NCBI GenBank assembly: GCA_002900995.3
Contig: CM035309.1
Location: forward strand, 3,912,389 to 3,976,388
Reading direction: 5' to 3'
Origin: Ganoderma boninense
Taxonomy: Eukaryota > Basidiomycota > Agaricomycetes > Polyporales > Polyporaceae
DNA: 64,000 bases
Part shown: one piece after another, positions 34,140-46,338 of the stretch
Position numbering within the stretch: the stretch's first letter is position 1
Layout of the letters: every line of letters begins with the position of its first letter
Program-made: the position numbers and the translations under genes
Notes under the pieces: generated by a model
Database searches by the model: none
What the model was told of the DNA's origin: nothing
Seen by the model: only the letters and a program-made list of their open reading frames with translations

Positions 34140-35023
34140 ATGTCACTCCGTAGAGACTATAATTTCTGTGAGTACCCGGCCCTCTAGTCCAGTTTGCAGC
34201 ACGCAGCACGCCATTCTCACTAACGCACTCGGCAGGCCTCCCCCTCACCTTACCCACCTACACGGAGAAAGTAGATCGCAGATTCAAGGTCGACATTATC
34301 GACCCTCGCACTGGCGACATCGGCCTGCAGGTCGGCGACATAGTCCAACTAGAGCGCAGCATATGGACGATATACAACCCGCGTCGCGGCTCGAGGAACC
34401 CTCCGGAGTATTTGTACATGCCCGAAAAGTGGAGGACGCTTACGGACATAAAGCTCAATGGGATCGTGTCCGGGTTGCCCGACCCCGGGAGGCTGTACCG
34501 CGGCCTGTCCGACACGCGCGACGACCTCACCCTCCCTACCGACAGTCCCTCGTACACCCTGCCCGCCTTCGTACGTGGTCCTGTTGCGCTGGACTGGCTC
34601 ATTGGTGGCTAACAAGTGGTGTGCGTCGATGATAGATCCGTGGAGGCCCCGAGTGTCCCGTGGTGGAGGGCCCGCCACTCCGATACACGGACCTGCACCA
34701 CATCCTCGCGGACATCTTCGCGTGCCAGGCTGTGTGGTACTTGCATACGCGCCTGGTGCGTGCTCCTCCCCTTGACTCCTTCTACCATGTACTCTGAGCT
34801 GACGGCGTGCTGGTCTGTGCAGGGGGAAGACCGAAGGGTCATCGAAAGGCTAATGAACGGTCGCGACCGCGACGACTCGAGGATTTGGAGAAGGTGGAAG
34901 GAGGTTTGTGGCAAGTCGAAAGAATACCTCAACGCGCTCTACGTCGTGAGTATCCGCAGGTTGCGGCGGGACAATGCCTGGGTTTACTTCCCGGAGGTTG
35001 AGATCCGGGGTGACATCCCGTGA
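34140..35023 (+). CDS. Orphan family copy B, four exons, 227 aa, intact
   Basis: Exons 34140-34167, 34236-34570, 34636-34755 and 34823-35023 join in phases 1, 0 and 0 to 228 codons including stop. Conserved blocks in order are RFKVDIIDPRTGDIGLQVGD (residues about 21-40), a variable middle, ILADIFACQAVWYLHTRL, the helical RRVIERLMNGRDRDD, then YLNALYVVSIRR and WVYFPEVEIRG just before the stop. The protein looks soluble and compact, with no signal peptide. Sequence drift relative to copies A and C is greatest in the middle of exon 2, while exon borders and phases are unchanged. The copy sits 1.3 kb downstream of copy A in the same direction, so a local tandem duplication is likely. No family is recognised and no function is proposed. 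Confidence 0.8.
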
Positions 35024-35097
35024 GTTCGGCTCGGTCTAGTTATCGGGTGTGGGTGTATGATAACGGGTATGTGCACCGGTTGTGTATGTAGTATGTG

Positions 35098-35175
35098 AAG
35101 TCTTGCGATGCGATCCAATGGGCTATTTCATTGTCATGGAAAGAACGTGTGGCGTGAACGTCGATCTTGACTGGG
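35098..35175 (+). repeat. 3' flank block shared by the orphan family (copy B)
   Basis: Starting 75 bp after the stop, AGTCTTGCGATGCGATCCAA, then GGGCTATTTCATTGTCATGG, then GTGAACGTCGATCTTGA match the inverted block after copy C (62331-62405) over most positions. Conservation outside the coding region indicates a transcribed 3' UTR element or a duplication that extended past the gene. Confidence 0.7.
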
Positions 35176-35523
35176 GTTTGAATGCTACGGGCCAGGATAT
35201 TACTATCGCTAGCCACCGGCGCAAGGTTTTCCAGAGGGGCATAAGTGACAGATGCGACAGCATCATCGTATTCGATGTCCGTCGCAATACATAACTCCAG
35301 TGGCACAAGTAATATTACAACATTGGGTGCGCATAGGCAAAGTCTAATGGCTACAAACCAGCTGCGTGACTCTACGGCACCTACACGCTAACCTTCTACT
35401 AATACAGCGGACCGGCGCAGCACCTCAAGATAATATAATCAGCCCGAAGACTAGCAAAGATTATATAAGAACGAAGGTCGAAGATTGAAAGAAGGCTTGC
35501 GCCGCTGTCCGAGTAGGTCATCA
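35176..35523. other. Intergenic, no gene seen
   Basis: This stretch separates the convergent 3' ends of orphan copy B and F-box gene 1. It is A/T-rich near 35430-35490 and holds nothing further. Confidence 0.5.
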
Positions 35524-36730
35524 TCAAACATTGCGCCAATAGTCGTCACCCAACACCTCGCCTTTCCCCAAGACCCTGGTCTCCATGTCCGCATTCTGGT
35601 CAAGGCAAACAGAGGTATCGAGCACGCCTGCGTCTCCGAATACGACGCGCGCGACGTGTGGGGCCCACTCCCGGAGCACGCCTGCGGCGGCACCCTGGAA
35701 GAGCTGACGCACCGACTCGCGGTGGTCCACCCACGCCTCCTCCTCGAGCACCCACGCGACCGTCAGTGGGTCTTCGGTTTTCCTCCGCACCTCAAGCGTC
35801 TTATCGCGCTTATCTTGCCAGTGGATGGGCTGGGGCACGAAGTCTGGCTGGAGTGTACAACCCGTGTCAGCCAACATCCGGGTAGAAAGACGACATATAT
35901 GAAAAGAAGAGACGCACCTCGAACATGTGGATCTCGATATACCTAAGGCGCGGGAAGCTCGCGAGGATGTCGTACGTCGACCACGGGCACGGCGACGTAT
36001 GCAGGTCCGGCAGCCTCTCGAGCACCCCTAGGCGCAAGCTGACAAGTTGTCTCCCCAGGAGCGCGCACACGCTCTCGAGAGTCTGCGGGACATGCACAAG
36101 CACATGGAGGTGCGTGAGTGTCGGCGCGGGCCTAAAGCGCTGTAGTGCGCGCAGGCCACACGCGAGCGAGTTCAGCGACGGAGGCAAGACTTCCCTCCCA
36201 GGCGCCATCATGATCACGTCGCCTAGCTCGGCGCCGTGGTGCGAGAGCGCGAGTTCGGCGACGCGGCGGTGCGCTTGGATGAAGCGCGCGATGTCCGGAG
36301 TGAAGGGCAGGGACGTCGCGAAGGACGCGAGGCGGGGGAGGTGTGCGGAGCGGAGGAGCGTGCGCGACGCCCAGCCGTCCGCGTCGTCCTGGATCTGCAA
36401 CGTCAGGCGCTTGACGTTCTGTACGGCACCGAGAAGCTGGACGAGCCCCGCGACGGTATCCCGGTCGAGCTCGGTGCGGATCGCGACGGTCAGGTCGAGC
36501 ACGGCTAGTCCGACGCTGGGAGAGGAAGAGGTGAGGTCGAGGAAGTCGAGGATGGCCTTGAGACCCATGAGCTTCAGTGTTCGATATCGTCGTGTGAGGA
36601 GAGCGTGGTTGCCCTTCGCTTCCTTCGAGACGTCGCGTAGGCCTCTGCAGACGCGCGCGAGGGAGTGGATGTCATAGCCGTCATCAAGGTACTTGAAGAT
36701 GTCATCCCATACTTCGAAGGGGAGCTTCAT
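35524..36730 (-). CDS. F-box protein 1
   Basis: Exon 35918-36730 joins exon 35524-35847 by a 70-nt GT-AG intron in phase 0, giving 378 residues from the ATG at 36730. The N-terminal KLPFEVWDDIFKYLDDGYDI with following LARVCRGLRDVS is a typical F-box, which binds Skp1 in SCF ubiquitin ligases. The rest shows irregular leucine-rich repeats (LVQLLGAVQNVKRLTLQIQD, LPRLASFATSLPF, PTLTHLHVLVHVP, LVSLRLGVLE), expected to recognise substrate. The C-terminus after the intron is a tryptophan-rich segment ending DDYWRNV. An AG acceptor sits directly before the ATG, so a 5' UTR intron or a small upstream coding exon (frame open to 36796) is possible. A paralogue with the same layout lies at 38.7-40.0 kb. 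Confidence 0.75.
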
Positions 36731-38746
36731 GTCTGAATACACAGGTGCAGGCGGTGGGCTCCGCGGAGACAACAGCGATCCTGATCGAGTGCACACGGCT
36801 GAGCAAAACGAATCAATGGAGGGGCGAAGAAGCTCTCCTACTTTCTAGCGGACTGTTCGCGAGGTACCAGAGCGGCGCCAGAGGCTGAACGTTACCCGAT
36901 AAATCGAGCTTGAGTGGTGAGATCGCTATCATCTCCCACTTCACTGTTGGGACCGAAGCCATCACGGTCAGCATCGGCGCGAGCGTTCAACCTCGCCCCC
37001 CTTTGCCATCTAACAAGGCATGGGGAACACACCGACCTGTATCCTCGTCATTGCGGTACTTATCTATCAAACTGAATCCCTTCCTATGCCCACCCTTCCT
37101 CAACCCAGACGGAAGGGATGTCCATGAACGAACGTGTCTGATGACTTGCGACATGTCAGGTGGCCAGCCACGGGACGCCAGGTGCAAGTACCAGGAAGAA
37201 GCGAAGGTACGACGCGCGAAGCGAAGCGAAGGCGGGTAGCCCAGGGGTGCAGCTGAAGCGAGAGGAAGGAAGATGCGGGGGAGGGGCAGTTGAGAGTTGT
37301 GGGAGATGTACTGCTGTATAGGCCCAGCCTCGTGGCGACGCAAGCGCACGGTGCTGGATGATAGCACGCTACCAGGATACCATCGGCTGTCCGGGAAGTT
37401 ACTCCCTGAGGCTCGGAATACCATGTTTGGCGCCGCGCACATCCATCTGCCAGACCCATCATGCTTGAACAGCGCCGAAAGGGCTGGTGCTCGACGTATC
37501 GTTCGACGTGAGAGAAGCGATGGACTGCGCGTGATGCCGGTCCATCGAGGGCCGAGGCGTTTGCAGTCGAGCTGTGCTGTCGTTCTCCAAGTTTCCCGTC
37601 CGTGCTTGTGGTTACCCAGGTAAGTTCCGTGATGCTCTCTGCCGGGAAGCGCGAGGGACAGTGTGTCGGGGCAGTATAGGCCAGTGCAGACGATGTGGCA
37701 TTTACAGGAACGCAAGCACTGTCTAGGTCTGAAAATATGCATATCTCATCATCCGTCCACCAATCTGAACAGATCGAAGCAAGGCTCACGTACCAGATGA
37801 AGCCTGAACCACATCTTCAACTCTCACGGCGCTCAGATAGTCTCCGACCGAATGATGCACTGCCATCGTGCACACGACCCGTTTGCGGCAGGAAAGCAGA
37901 CATATCGAGTGCGTTTCTGATACTTCACGCGACACATTAGATTGAGGAACACATTAAACATGCGAAGAACGGTCGCAGTCCTTGTGGATGATTGAGCCAC
38001 TGTCAAGGATGCCCGAAAGACACAGTGCTACACAATCTCTTGATCAGCGGCGGGGATCACAGCATAACAATGACTGACATACTCGCGACGGCTGGGCCAG
38101 CGACGACTCCAAAAGAGGCATCCTAGGATGGAAGAGCGGTGTCGAGGCGCGCGAAGCGACGCACGACATGCTTCCTCGACTTCTGTCATCGTGTCAGGAT
38201 GGATAGAACTGAGAGGCGGTATTGCCCTAACAAGAAGAATGACCGTGGCAACGGATGATCGCCCCTGTGGCACAGCCAGGAGAGATGCCTGGAAGGGCAG
38301 CTGCTCACTTTGAACGACGTGCGTGAAGGAAGGGCTTCAGCAAGCGTCCGTCTCCCTCGCGATCCTCAGGGGACGCTGTATGGTCTTCCAGACAACAGTG
38401 ACAGCGTCGCGATCGTCGATACCGGCATGGCGGGGGTCCGGGACATGCCCGACGTGCTTCTCTTGGAGCATGGCGTGGCGTCCCCACCCGAGTACGACCA
38501 CCGTCTGCATCGCCTGCTACAGAGAAGTCAGTGAGCGAGCTATTCGTGACCCTTAACAACAGAGAGCGCGAACCTTCCGTACAATCGCCCATTGATTGAC
38601 CTCCATAGACCCAAAATGCAAAGTGGAATTCCTCCGTAAACCCAAAGAAGACCCTCGCGGGTTACGAACGTCGCGTAACCCACACCACAGACCCGACTCC
38701 CCTACGGCGACGACGACAACGACGACGAGCACAACCAAAGAGCGCT
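36731..38746. other. About 2 kb between the F-box genes, no confident gene
   Basis: Two overlapping minus-strand frames at 36987-37742 and 37100-37789 are long (251 and 229 codons) but have no domain, and neither starts with an ATG in a good context. The segment SICSDWWTDDEICIFS near 37770 is protein-like. A pair of short frames at 38305-38592 on opposite strands is likewise unassigned. Confidence 0.35.
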
Positions 38747-40048
38747 TTACACCTCCTTCCAATACGCCTCCCCAAACGCGCAGCGTTCCTCGACGTACAC
38801 GCCCTCGCCCTCGCCGCGCCTTCCGCGCACGACGCACGACGTGTCCGGCCGTCCCTGGCAGCCATACAGGACCCGCGTGACGTGCGTCGTGCACTTGCGC
38901 AGCACGCGCTCTGCGTTTTCCCCGATCTCGGACTTGAGGAGGAGGAAGCACGAGTCGGGGAGGTCGAACACGAACGCGACGACGACTCGGGAGCGCGGCG
39001 AGACTGGGCGCGCCCCTAGGGGACGGCGCGGGGCGAGCATCCAGTCGATGGGGTACGACCAGACGTCTAGTCTGGCTTGTGGCTGTATATCGCGCGCGTG
39101 CAGAATTAGTACGAGCAATGCCAGTGCGGGGGGGAGGAAATGAAGACGACGCACATCCGGCGGTTCGAGCACGCGGAGCTGCAGGAATCGCAATCGCGGG
39201 AAGCGCGTCACCACGTCCGCGGGGGACCACGCACTGCTCTTCTCCCCCAGCGGACGTCCGCCCAACCCCAGCTGCAGACTGACGAGCTGCGGACCCAAGG
39301 CTGCGCGCGAGAGTATCCAGTGCGCCGTCGACGTGCAGCGTGAGGTGGAGGTGCGTGAGTGTCGGCGAGCGGTGGAAGCACTGCAGGAACTCCATGCGGC
39401 ACGCGAGCACGCGGAGTGAGGGCAGCGGGAGCGCGGGGCCGAGCGCGGTGGGGTCGATCACAGGGTCCGAGATCGACAAGTCCTCGATCGAACCGTGCGT
39501 TTGGACGAAGTCGAGCACCTCGACTGTGCACGGGAGCGAGGTGGCGAACGTCGTGAGGTGCGGGAGCGGCTCGTTAAAGAGTGCGCGCTGGGCTACCGCA
39601 AGCGCGAGCGCGGGGTCATCAACGTGCAGCGACAGTGAGCGCAGCTCGTGGAGGGCGCGGAAGGCGACGGGGAGGCAGGACGGTATTCGAGAGCCTGTGC
39701 ACCGGATGTAGAGGTGCTGGATTGTTGATGCGAGAGCTGGGCGGTTCGTGAGCGCGGCGGCGAAGGCGGTGATGGCGTCCGTGGTCTCGAGGCGGAAGGT
39801 GTGGCGTTTCAGTGCATCGCGCGAGATGGTTCGCAGAGTATGGGAGACTCGCGCGACACGGCAGAGGTCGCGTTGGTCATCGATGTATGTCAGTATTTGT
39901 TTCCACAATTCGAGCGGGAGCCCTGCGATCGTGTTTGCTGGTTTGGAAGGAGCGACCACCGAGACCTGCAATAGGATCTCTGGAAGTCCTATTGTCGATT
40001 AGATGCTCCTCGTTGCAAAACAAATTACATTCACTTACTCTCGTGCAT
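38747..40048 (-). CDS. F-box protein 2, interrupted by one frameshift
   Basis: Proposed exons are 40039-40048 (ATG CAC GAG A; uncertain), 39155-39988 and 38747-39082, with a 72-nt intron at 39083-39154. The F-box is LPLELWKQILTYIDDQRDLC followed by RVARVSHTLRTIS. Leucine-rich segments follow (LHELRSLSLHVDDPALALAV, LPHLTTFATSLPC, PTLTHLHLTLHVDGALDTLA), and the end YWKEV matches F-box protein 1. Translation shifts at a CCC run at 39295-39297: removing one base restores SLGPQLVSLQLGL, which aligns with LLGRQLVSLRLGV in the paralogue. The corrected length would be about 392 residues. The shift is either a recent inactivation or a sequencing error. The tandem arrangement and shared intron position point to duplication. 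Confidence 0.7.
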
Positions 40049-41199
40049 CGTCCATGACGTCGGAGAGGACACATAGTCCTCGGAAGATTGCACCGTCCAC
40101 CCGCAGTCGGAAGCTGCTGTTAGGCCTACTGCGAACAACGGGTAAGCCCCCACTTATCTACCACTACTTATCTCCCCTGTAACATTGATGCTCGCGAGTC
40201 GGAGCGTGTGCTCCTGACAGAGACATTGAGACCAGAACTCACCTTCGTCCTCCGAACCGTAGCTGCGCACAAACTTCTCATGGCGAAACCCAGCGGCTGT
40301 CCGCGCAGCTGCGTCATCTCTGCGGTCACGGATGCGGTGGATAGTCCCGATTGAGGCCCAGGACGAGAGCCGGCGCACGATCTTCGCCATCGTCTGAGTC
40401 TCGGTCGCCCGCGAGCTGGTATGGGGAGCGTCGATGTTGGTGGTGGTGGTAGGATGCCAAGCGTGTCGGTGTCGACGAGCGTTCTGTACGTGGCGACTAG
40501 AGCATCTACATAAGCAGCTCGGAATCGGATGAATGAGCGGGCGGTCACGTATCTCCCGTCAGAAGACGATCTGTCAGGGCGACTGATGATGAACGCGGGC
40601 GGACGGGAGCTTGGAAGGTTTAGACGGGGCCCGCGGCCGGGCCCTGTGCGCGCGCAGGTCCGCTCACCCTGGTCCTGTGCTTTGTGTCCTGAATCTGTGG
40701 GGAGAGGTCGTCGTGCGAGGCAGATATCGCCGGCGCGTGAGTGATCCCCGGACCCCAGATCTCTTCTGCGGTGTTGCGTTGCGTAGCACTGAAGAGTCAT
40801 CTTCTTCCCACCGCGACTGCAACCCCCACAGCGGGCGAGGCGCCCACAGCAAGGAGATCTTCCAGCGTTCAGAACTTCAGATCCTTCAGATTCAGAATCA
40901 GTGGAAGATTGAAAGGGTGAGAGGGGAAACGCCACCACGACACCTGTAGGGGAGGACCCGCTGACGGTTGCACGCAGCACGACATGTGCCGTTCTCGTTC
41001 CTAGTCCGCTTCCTTGGTGAATGGATCACTTGCGAGGCTGCGACATCTGCAATAAGGGAATGACTTGCGTTCATACTGACAGTCGTCGACAAAGTGGGGG
41101 TGGAGCGGAAATACAGTACTGGATAAGTAGCCGCTACTAGACCGCATCAAGGAGGCGACGGTAGTTTATCCGGCCATAGAGAACCTGAAAGAAGACGTA
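40049..41199. other. Intergenic, no confident gene
   Basis: A minus-strand frame at 40168-40980 (270 codons, Arg/Ser-rich) lacks an ATG start and any motif and shows overlapping open frames on the other strand. It is probably not a gene in this form. The right part is the insertion site of the MITE. Confidence 0.4.
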
Positions 41200-41703
41200 C
41201 TAGCCGTACTCAATTCTAAAATTCCCAAACGAAGTGCCACCAGGACATGCCCGTAAAAGGGAAGCCCTTGACAGACGTGATGGGAGGGGAATGGTCAGAT
41301 ACAGACCCTAATCCCGGGTTTGCGAATAGTATAGAGTGCGGAGTTTTAATGACCTTCAGCCTCCATGAACAGCTTACGATTATTTCGCCTCCGAGCATCG
41401 TTTTTAGGGCACAAGGACTTGTATCTAGGTATTACAAGCTCAAACCGAGATATTTGAAGACTAACGTACCTAAAGAGTTGCCGCTTTATCCTTGGAGAAC
41501 AAGTCGGCTTCACACCCCTTTGTTATAATAAGGTTGGGTTCAGTTCACTTGTGCGCAGACTCCGCCAACTACGTTGCCTTGAAACCCTGAACTAGGGGCT
41601 ATATCTGCGACGACTCTTCCCATCACGTCTGTCAAGGGCTTCCCTTTTATGGGGCTGTCTTGATGGGTCTCCGTTTGGACATTTTAGAATTGAGTACGGC
41701 TAC
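41200..41703. mobile_element. 504-bp MITE with about 85-bp terminal inverted repeats
   Basis: The left end TAGCCGTACTCAATTCTAAA (41201-41220) recurs inverted at the right end (41683-41702). The arms pair over roughly 85 bp, with a near-perfect inner block GGGAAGCCCTTGACAGACGT (left about 41259-41278, right about 41626-41645), and weaker pairing continues inward to about 125 bp. Each end is flanked by TA (41198-41199 and 41704-41705), the target duplication of Tc1/mariner-like elements. The interior has a 93-codon plus-strand frame at 41247-41528 but no transposase, so the element is non-autonomous. Confidence 0.85.
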
Positions 41704-41705
41704 TA

Positions 41706-43332
41706 ATTCCCCGCCTCCCAAGTGTCCTCCAGAGTCCAGCCATCGAATACATTCCGGCGCAACTAAGTATCACCTCCTCGCGTGAGATAGAGTGCTAGCA
41801 CTGATATCATAATCCACCTGTGCGCAAAATTCTTCGGACGGCTTGCTATGTCACAGTGTGTGCAGTGTGGGAGTCGCGGCCAGTCCATCCCCTCCCTAGT
41901 TGCCCCTTCCAGTGGCCAGTGTCCCGAATATTTGAGCACCCCTTGTGGGTAATACGCACAGAAAAGAATTCTGCTGAGCGGACCAAGCTGGCCGCGATCA
42001 AGCCCGGCACCGACGACGACGGGGGCCTGGTCCCTGGCCGCGGCCCGCCAAGAGACGAATCTAATCTCATGCTTATCTTATCTGCTTAACTTAGCCCCGG
42101 CCCTGTCTCCCAGCTCAGCGCTCAGCTTTCGGAGGCATTCCGGGCTCCGAGTGCGAGAACTCAGAAACGCGCCTCCCACACGGGCAATACTCAACGACGT
42201 CGTCCCCGTCCCGAGTGCGCAGTCCTTCGAACATACAGTACCCTCGACGTCACCCATTCATTTGTCGCGGGCTCGCCTAACTGACTACATACATGCCCTA
42301 TGACGAAAAGCCGATGTGCGGCCTCGCTTCATGTGCACGACTTCTCAAGTTGCTTCGCTTCAATTGCTGCAAGCTTCTCCAAACGCTCGCCGCCGCTCCG
42401 CAAGACTCAAGGCTTCGTTTAATAGGGAGCTTCGAACCTTGCGCGTGAACATATGTATAAACTTACGCAACACGGGCGACTCGGACTCGGAGGGAACCAG
42501 AAGCCTCATGCATCATATGCATGGGTGGAAGGGTAAAATTCAGACGCGTTGTATTTGCAGGTACGTATTACATTACGGTAGCTCGGGAACTTTGGGGAGC
42601 GAGGGCGACGGGGCGCAAATAAACTAGCTAGTACTACAGACTACAGTCGACGAACGATATATACGATGATGTCGGATCTGGGGCCGGAGGTCCACCGTCA
42701 CAAAGCTACAACTTGAAAGCTACAGAACGAACACGAAGGCGCCGTAATATGTAACAAGGAACAATTGCGGCTCGGAGCTTGGATTGGGGGGCAGGAGGCA
42801 GGGGGAGAAACAAGATTGAGATGAGAACGCGGACAACGGAATACAGAACGAACGAAAATCACAAGTATTACACGGCCCCCGTGTTTCTCCCTCATGGCCT
42901 CGCTGGTCACGGTCACCGCGCAACATACGCACTAGTGAGAGGTGACATCTACGCGAGGGGGGGAGGGATGAACGAGGAGGGGAAGCAAGTGAAGGGAGGG
43001 GGGCCGCCCGTGCACGTACAGAGTATCGTAAGCCAGCACGCTGGCACCGGCACCGTGCCGCCTGTCCTTCATATCGTCGGGGAGTCTGAGTCGGTATATA
43101 TCCTGCGCGACGCATGCATCGGCATGCGCTTGCGTGAGTATGTATATGTATGAAGGCAGGAGGCAGGGGTGCCCAACGTATCCGTATCCGTATCGTATAA
43201 AGGTGTGGGGTGGAAACTTGAAGACAGAAAAGGGCGCGCGCACGGGCGAATGTCGCAAAACCGTCCCGTTCGACAGACAAACAAATCGGCCGGTAAAAGA
43301 AGGCACGCACGACGGGATGAGCAGGTGCACGC
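41706..43332. other. Intergenic, no confident gene
   Basis: Short frames only. The right 600 bp is downstream of the zinc-finger gene and probably its 3' UTR. No repeat or RNA gene was seen. Confidence 0.45.
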
Positions 43333-46205
43333 CTAGCCATGCACCGGCGCCGCGAGCCTCCGCATCCGCACGTCCCCCTCGTCCACGTCCTCCCGGGCCT
43401 CGTCCTCCTCTCTCCCGCCCACACCCCCACCCCCATCCGCGTCGGCGTCCTCCTCCTCCTGGTGGTGGTCCCACCCCGCTGGGCCGAGCAGCGCCCGCTT
43501 CGTGTTCGCAGGCCCCAGGGTCTGCGACGCGATCCGCTTGAACGACGGCCTGTACGCCGCGTAGTCGCCCTGCGGAGGAAGCGCATGTCCGTCAGCGCCG
43601 CCCGCCTCGCCCCCGAACGCGTGCGCAAGAGACGAGCTTGCCTGTATCTGGCTCTGGCTCTGGCCCTGGTTGGGGTTCTGGTTCTGGCTGGGCACCGACA
43701 CCGACACCGCCGACCCGCTGCTCGAGCTCGACGGCGGCCTGTTCAGGATGTCCGCGATCTTGCTTCCCCCGCCGCCCATCCCGAGCGCCCCAGCGAACGC
43801 CGCATGCGGCACGACCGGGCTCATGCTCTTGCTCTTGCCCATGCCCGGGTTCGTCATCTTCATCCCCCCCGGCGGGGCTGGGGCGGCGAGCGAGCCCTTG
43901 CGCTTCGGCACGAGGTTCAGCGTCATCGGCGCCTTGCGCGCCAGCACCGCCTGCTCGTAGCTCTTCAGGTCGTCCGCGTCGTGCAGCGTCGTGCGCACCG
44001 TCGAGTTGTACGCCGCCGGCCCCGCCGCAGACTCGTGGTCGCCCGTCGACGGCCGCTGTCCATGCCCGTGCCCGTGCCCGTGTCCATGCCCATGACCGTG
44101 CCCATGGCCGTGGCCGAGGCGTTCGTCCGCGAACAGCGGCGGGGTCTTCATGCTGGGCAGGCTCGCCACGCGCGAGTGGCGCCGCGTCGGGCTCGGCCGC
44201 GCACCCACAACGGGGACATTCTGCCCGAGGGGCGCGCCGGGGCCCGTCGGCGTCTGGAGCGGGAACATGATCCCGTTCGAGTTCGGGCCCGTGAGCGGCG
44301 TGCGGAGGTACATCTTCCAGAAGTCGTGCATCTCCTTGCTGTCCATGTCGACGCTGCGCCCGCCCGCGCTCTTCAGCTGCGCGAGCAGGTCCTGCGGCAT
44401 CGGCGTCGCCAGCGCCATCCCGCCGCTCGCGTGCGCGTGCGGGACATTCCCTGGCCCGCCGCCCTGCTTGCTCGAGCCGGGGACGAAGCTCATCCCCGAG
44501 AAGAACGGCTGCGCGTCGTTGGCGATTCCCGCGAGCACGTTCGGATCGTCGAGGCTCATCAGCCCAAAGGCCGACGAAAAGCCGCCCTCGCCGCTCTCCT
44601 GGGGGTTCTGCCCGCGAAAGCCCGCTGGTTCCTTGCCGCCCAGCTCCGCCCGCGTACGGAGGTCGTTGAACCCTGGCAAGGGAAGGTGGACAGTGCTCGA
44701 GTTAGCACTGCTGGGGATCGAGTGGCTGTGACCAGTGCCGGAGCTACCGGCGTCGCTCCCAAAATCCCCACCTTCACTGCCCATATCTTCCGAGCGTGAG
44801 TGCTGGTGTTGGCTCTGCCCCGCCGAATGATGCTGGTATATCGGTGGAGGACCGGGTAGTGAAGGATGATGGTACGCGACGGGATTGCTACCATCGTAGG
44901 ATGAAGAAGACGCGGTCGTCGGCGGGTGCGTTTGCAAAGAGGGTTCGCCGCCGGCAGCACCCGCCGCAGAGTACGATGGGACCGTGGGGTGACTCTGACT
45001 GCGTGGGCCGTACGGCGCCTCAAAATCCTTCGTCTGGGCGAATTGCCGAGATCCGTCCCACTGACTGGACTGAGGCAGGTTATATCGGTTATCGTAGTGG
45101 CTCTCCTGCGATCCTGACGCGGCGTAGAGGCCTGGCAGGGTAAGACCGGTATCAGCACCAGGGGCAGGCTGGGCAAGGGTAAGGGCACCATTTGGCATGA
45201 CTCCAGCCCTGCTGAGCAGCTCCGCTTGTGCACGGATGCGAGCCATGGGATCTTGGTTGTCCATAGCTTCCCGATGATGATGCTGGATCATGGGGGGCAT
45301 GGGACTATCTGAAGGCGCAAGCGCGGAGGCGAGGGGTGGTAGAGAAGTGAAGTCATGGGGGTAGACAGCGGAAGCATGGGGCATGGGATATTGATGAGGC
45401 GCATACATCGAGGACAACGCCATCGTCCCGGGTGGCGGGGCAAGAAGAAAGTCTTCGGGCAACCGAGGTGCGCCCAATGAGATCGAGTGGCGGCCGTGAC
45501 CAGCAGGGGGCATGGTGGGTGGAACAGGGTGGCCAGGGCCAGAAGGAGCTGTTTGTCGGTGGAACTTGACGTACGTGCATCGGCATTTTCGTTGGACACA
45601 CTTGGCTGATAAGGGTATACGCTAGTCAAGACGACGAAGAAAGAAAAGGGAGGTTGGGACGCACCGCACGGGTTTGCTCCGTCGCAAGGAAGACTGGACG
45701 TTACACACTGATCACAAGCCTGCTTCGAAGTGGTGGCTCTAGAAGCCGCGGCGGTTCCCTTCCGTCTTGAGGGCGCGGTTGTGGTTGGAGGCTTTTCTGA
45801 AGCATGGCACTTGTTGATGTGTCTTGAAAGCAGGTCGCTTTACGGACAAAGGGTTTCGGTAAGACACGGGGGTGGAGCGGTGGGACGGGAAGGCGCAGGA
45901 CGTAAACGTACCTTCTGGCGAACTGATCGCCGCAATGTTGGCACTTGTATGGTCTGTCTCCAGTGTCTGGAAGGAAAGGGGCGGTAAGCGATGGGTGGGA
46001 TCGAGAAGAGGTGGGGCGCGCCCCACCTGGGAGGGAGGCGCTGGGGAGGAGGACTCACGGGAGCGCATGTGTCGGGCGACATGTTGAGGTCTTGTAAAGG
46101 TGGACTGGCATACGGGACACTGTGGCGGAGAGGTTAGGGACCGGGGAGGACGGCGGGGACGAGGGCGGGAGCGAGCGCAGGACGGACCTTGTGGTCGCCA
46201 GCCAT
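43333..46205 (-). CDS. Dual C2H2 / Zn2Cys6 transcription factor, 859 aa
   Basis: Five exons (46188-46205, 46059-46119, 45912-45966, 45665-45837, 43333-45605) join at GT-AG sites in phases 0, 1, 2 and 1. Two C2H2 fingers come first: C7/C10/H23/H27 and C35/C38/H51/H56, linked by the classical TGDRPYKC. A Zn2Cys6 cluster follows (C86, C89, C96, C102, C105, C112) in CDQCVTSSLPCDGANPCAKC; it lacks the usual Arg/Lys between the second and third Cys. The remaining about 740 residues are low-complexity and probably disordered, with an EMHDFWKMYLRTPLTGPNS block (near residue 520), a run of about ten Gly-His pairs (about 44060-44120) and an acidic C-terminal patch (HHQEEEDADADGGGG). It should act in the nucleus. 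Combined C2H2 and Zn2Cys6 regulators are known in fungi; target genes are unknown. Confidence 0.88.
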
Positions 46206-46338
46206 GGTGTGGTGTTGGGCGGTGGTGGCAGGAGGATACGGGTGGTGTTGGTGGAGGAAAGTTAAGAGCGGGATGTTGCAGCCAATACCGACGATTCCCT
46301 GCTCAATCCTTGTCACACATTAATCACCCGTGAGACTC

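Noticed and set aside
36987..37789. Two overlapping minus-strand frames of 251 and 229 codons
   Set aside because: They overlap each other, lack ATG starts in context and motifs, and no splice chain could be made.
43339..44799. 486-codon plus-strand open frame
   Set aside because: It lies opposite the zinc-finger gene; its Arg/His/Leu-rich composition is the reverse-frame shadow of a GC-rich coding exon.
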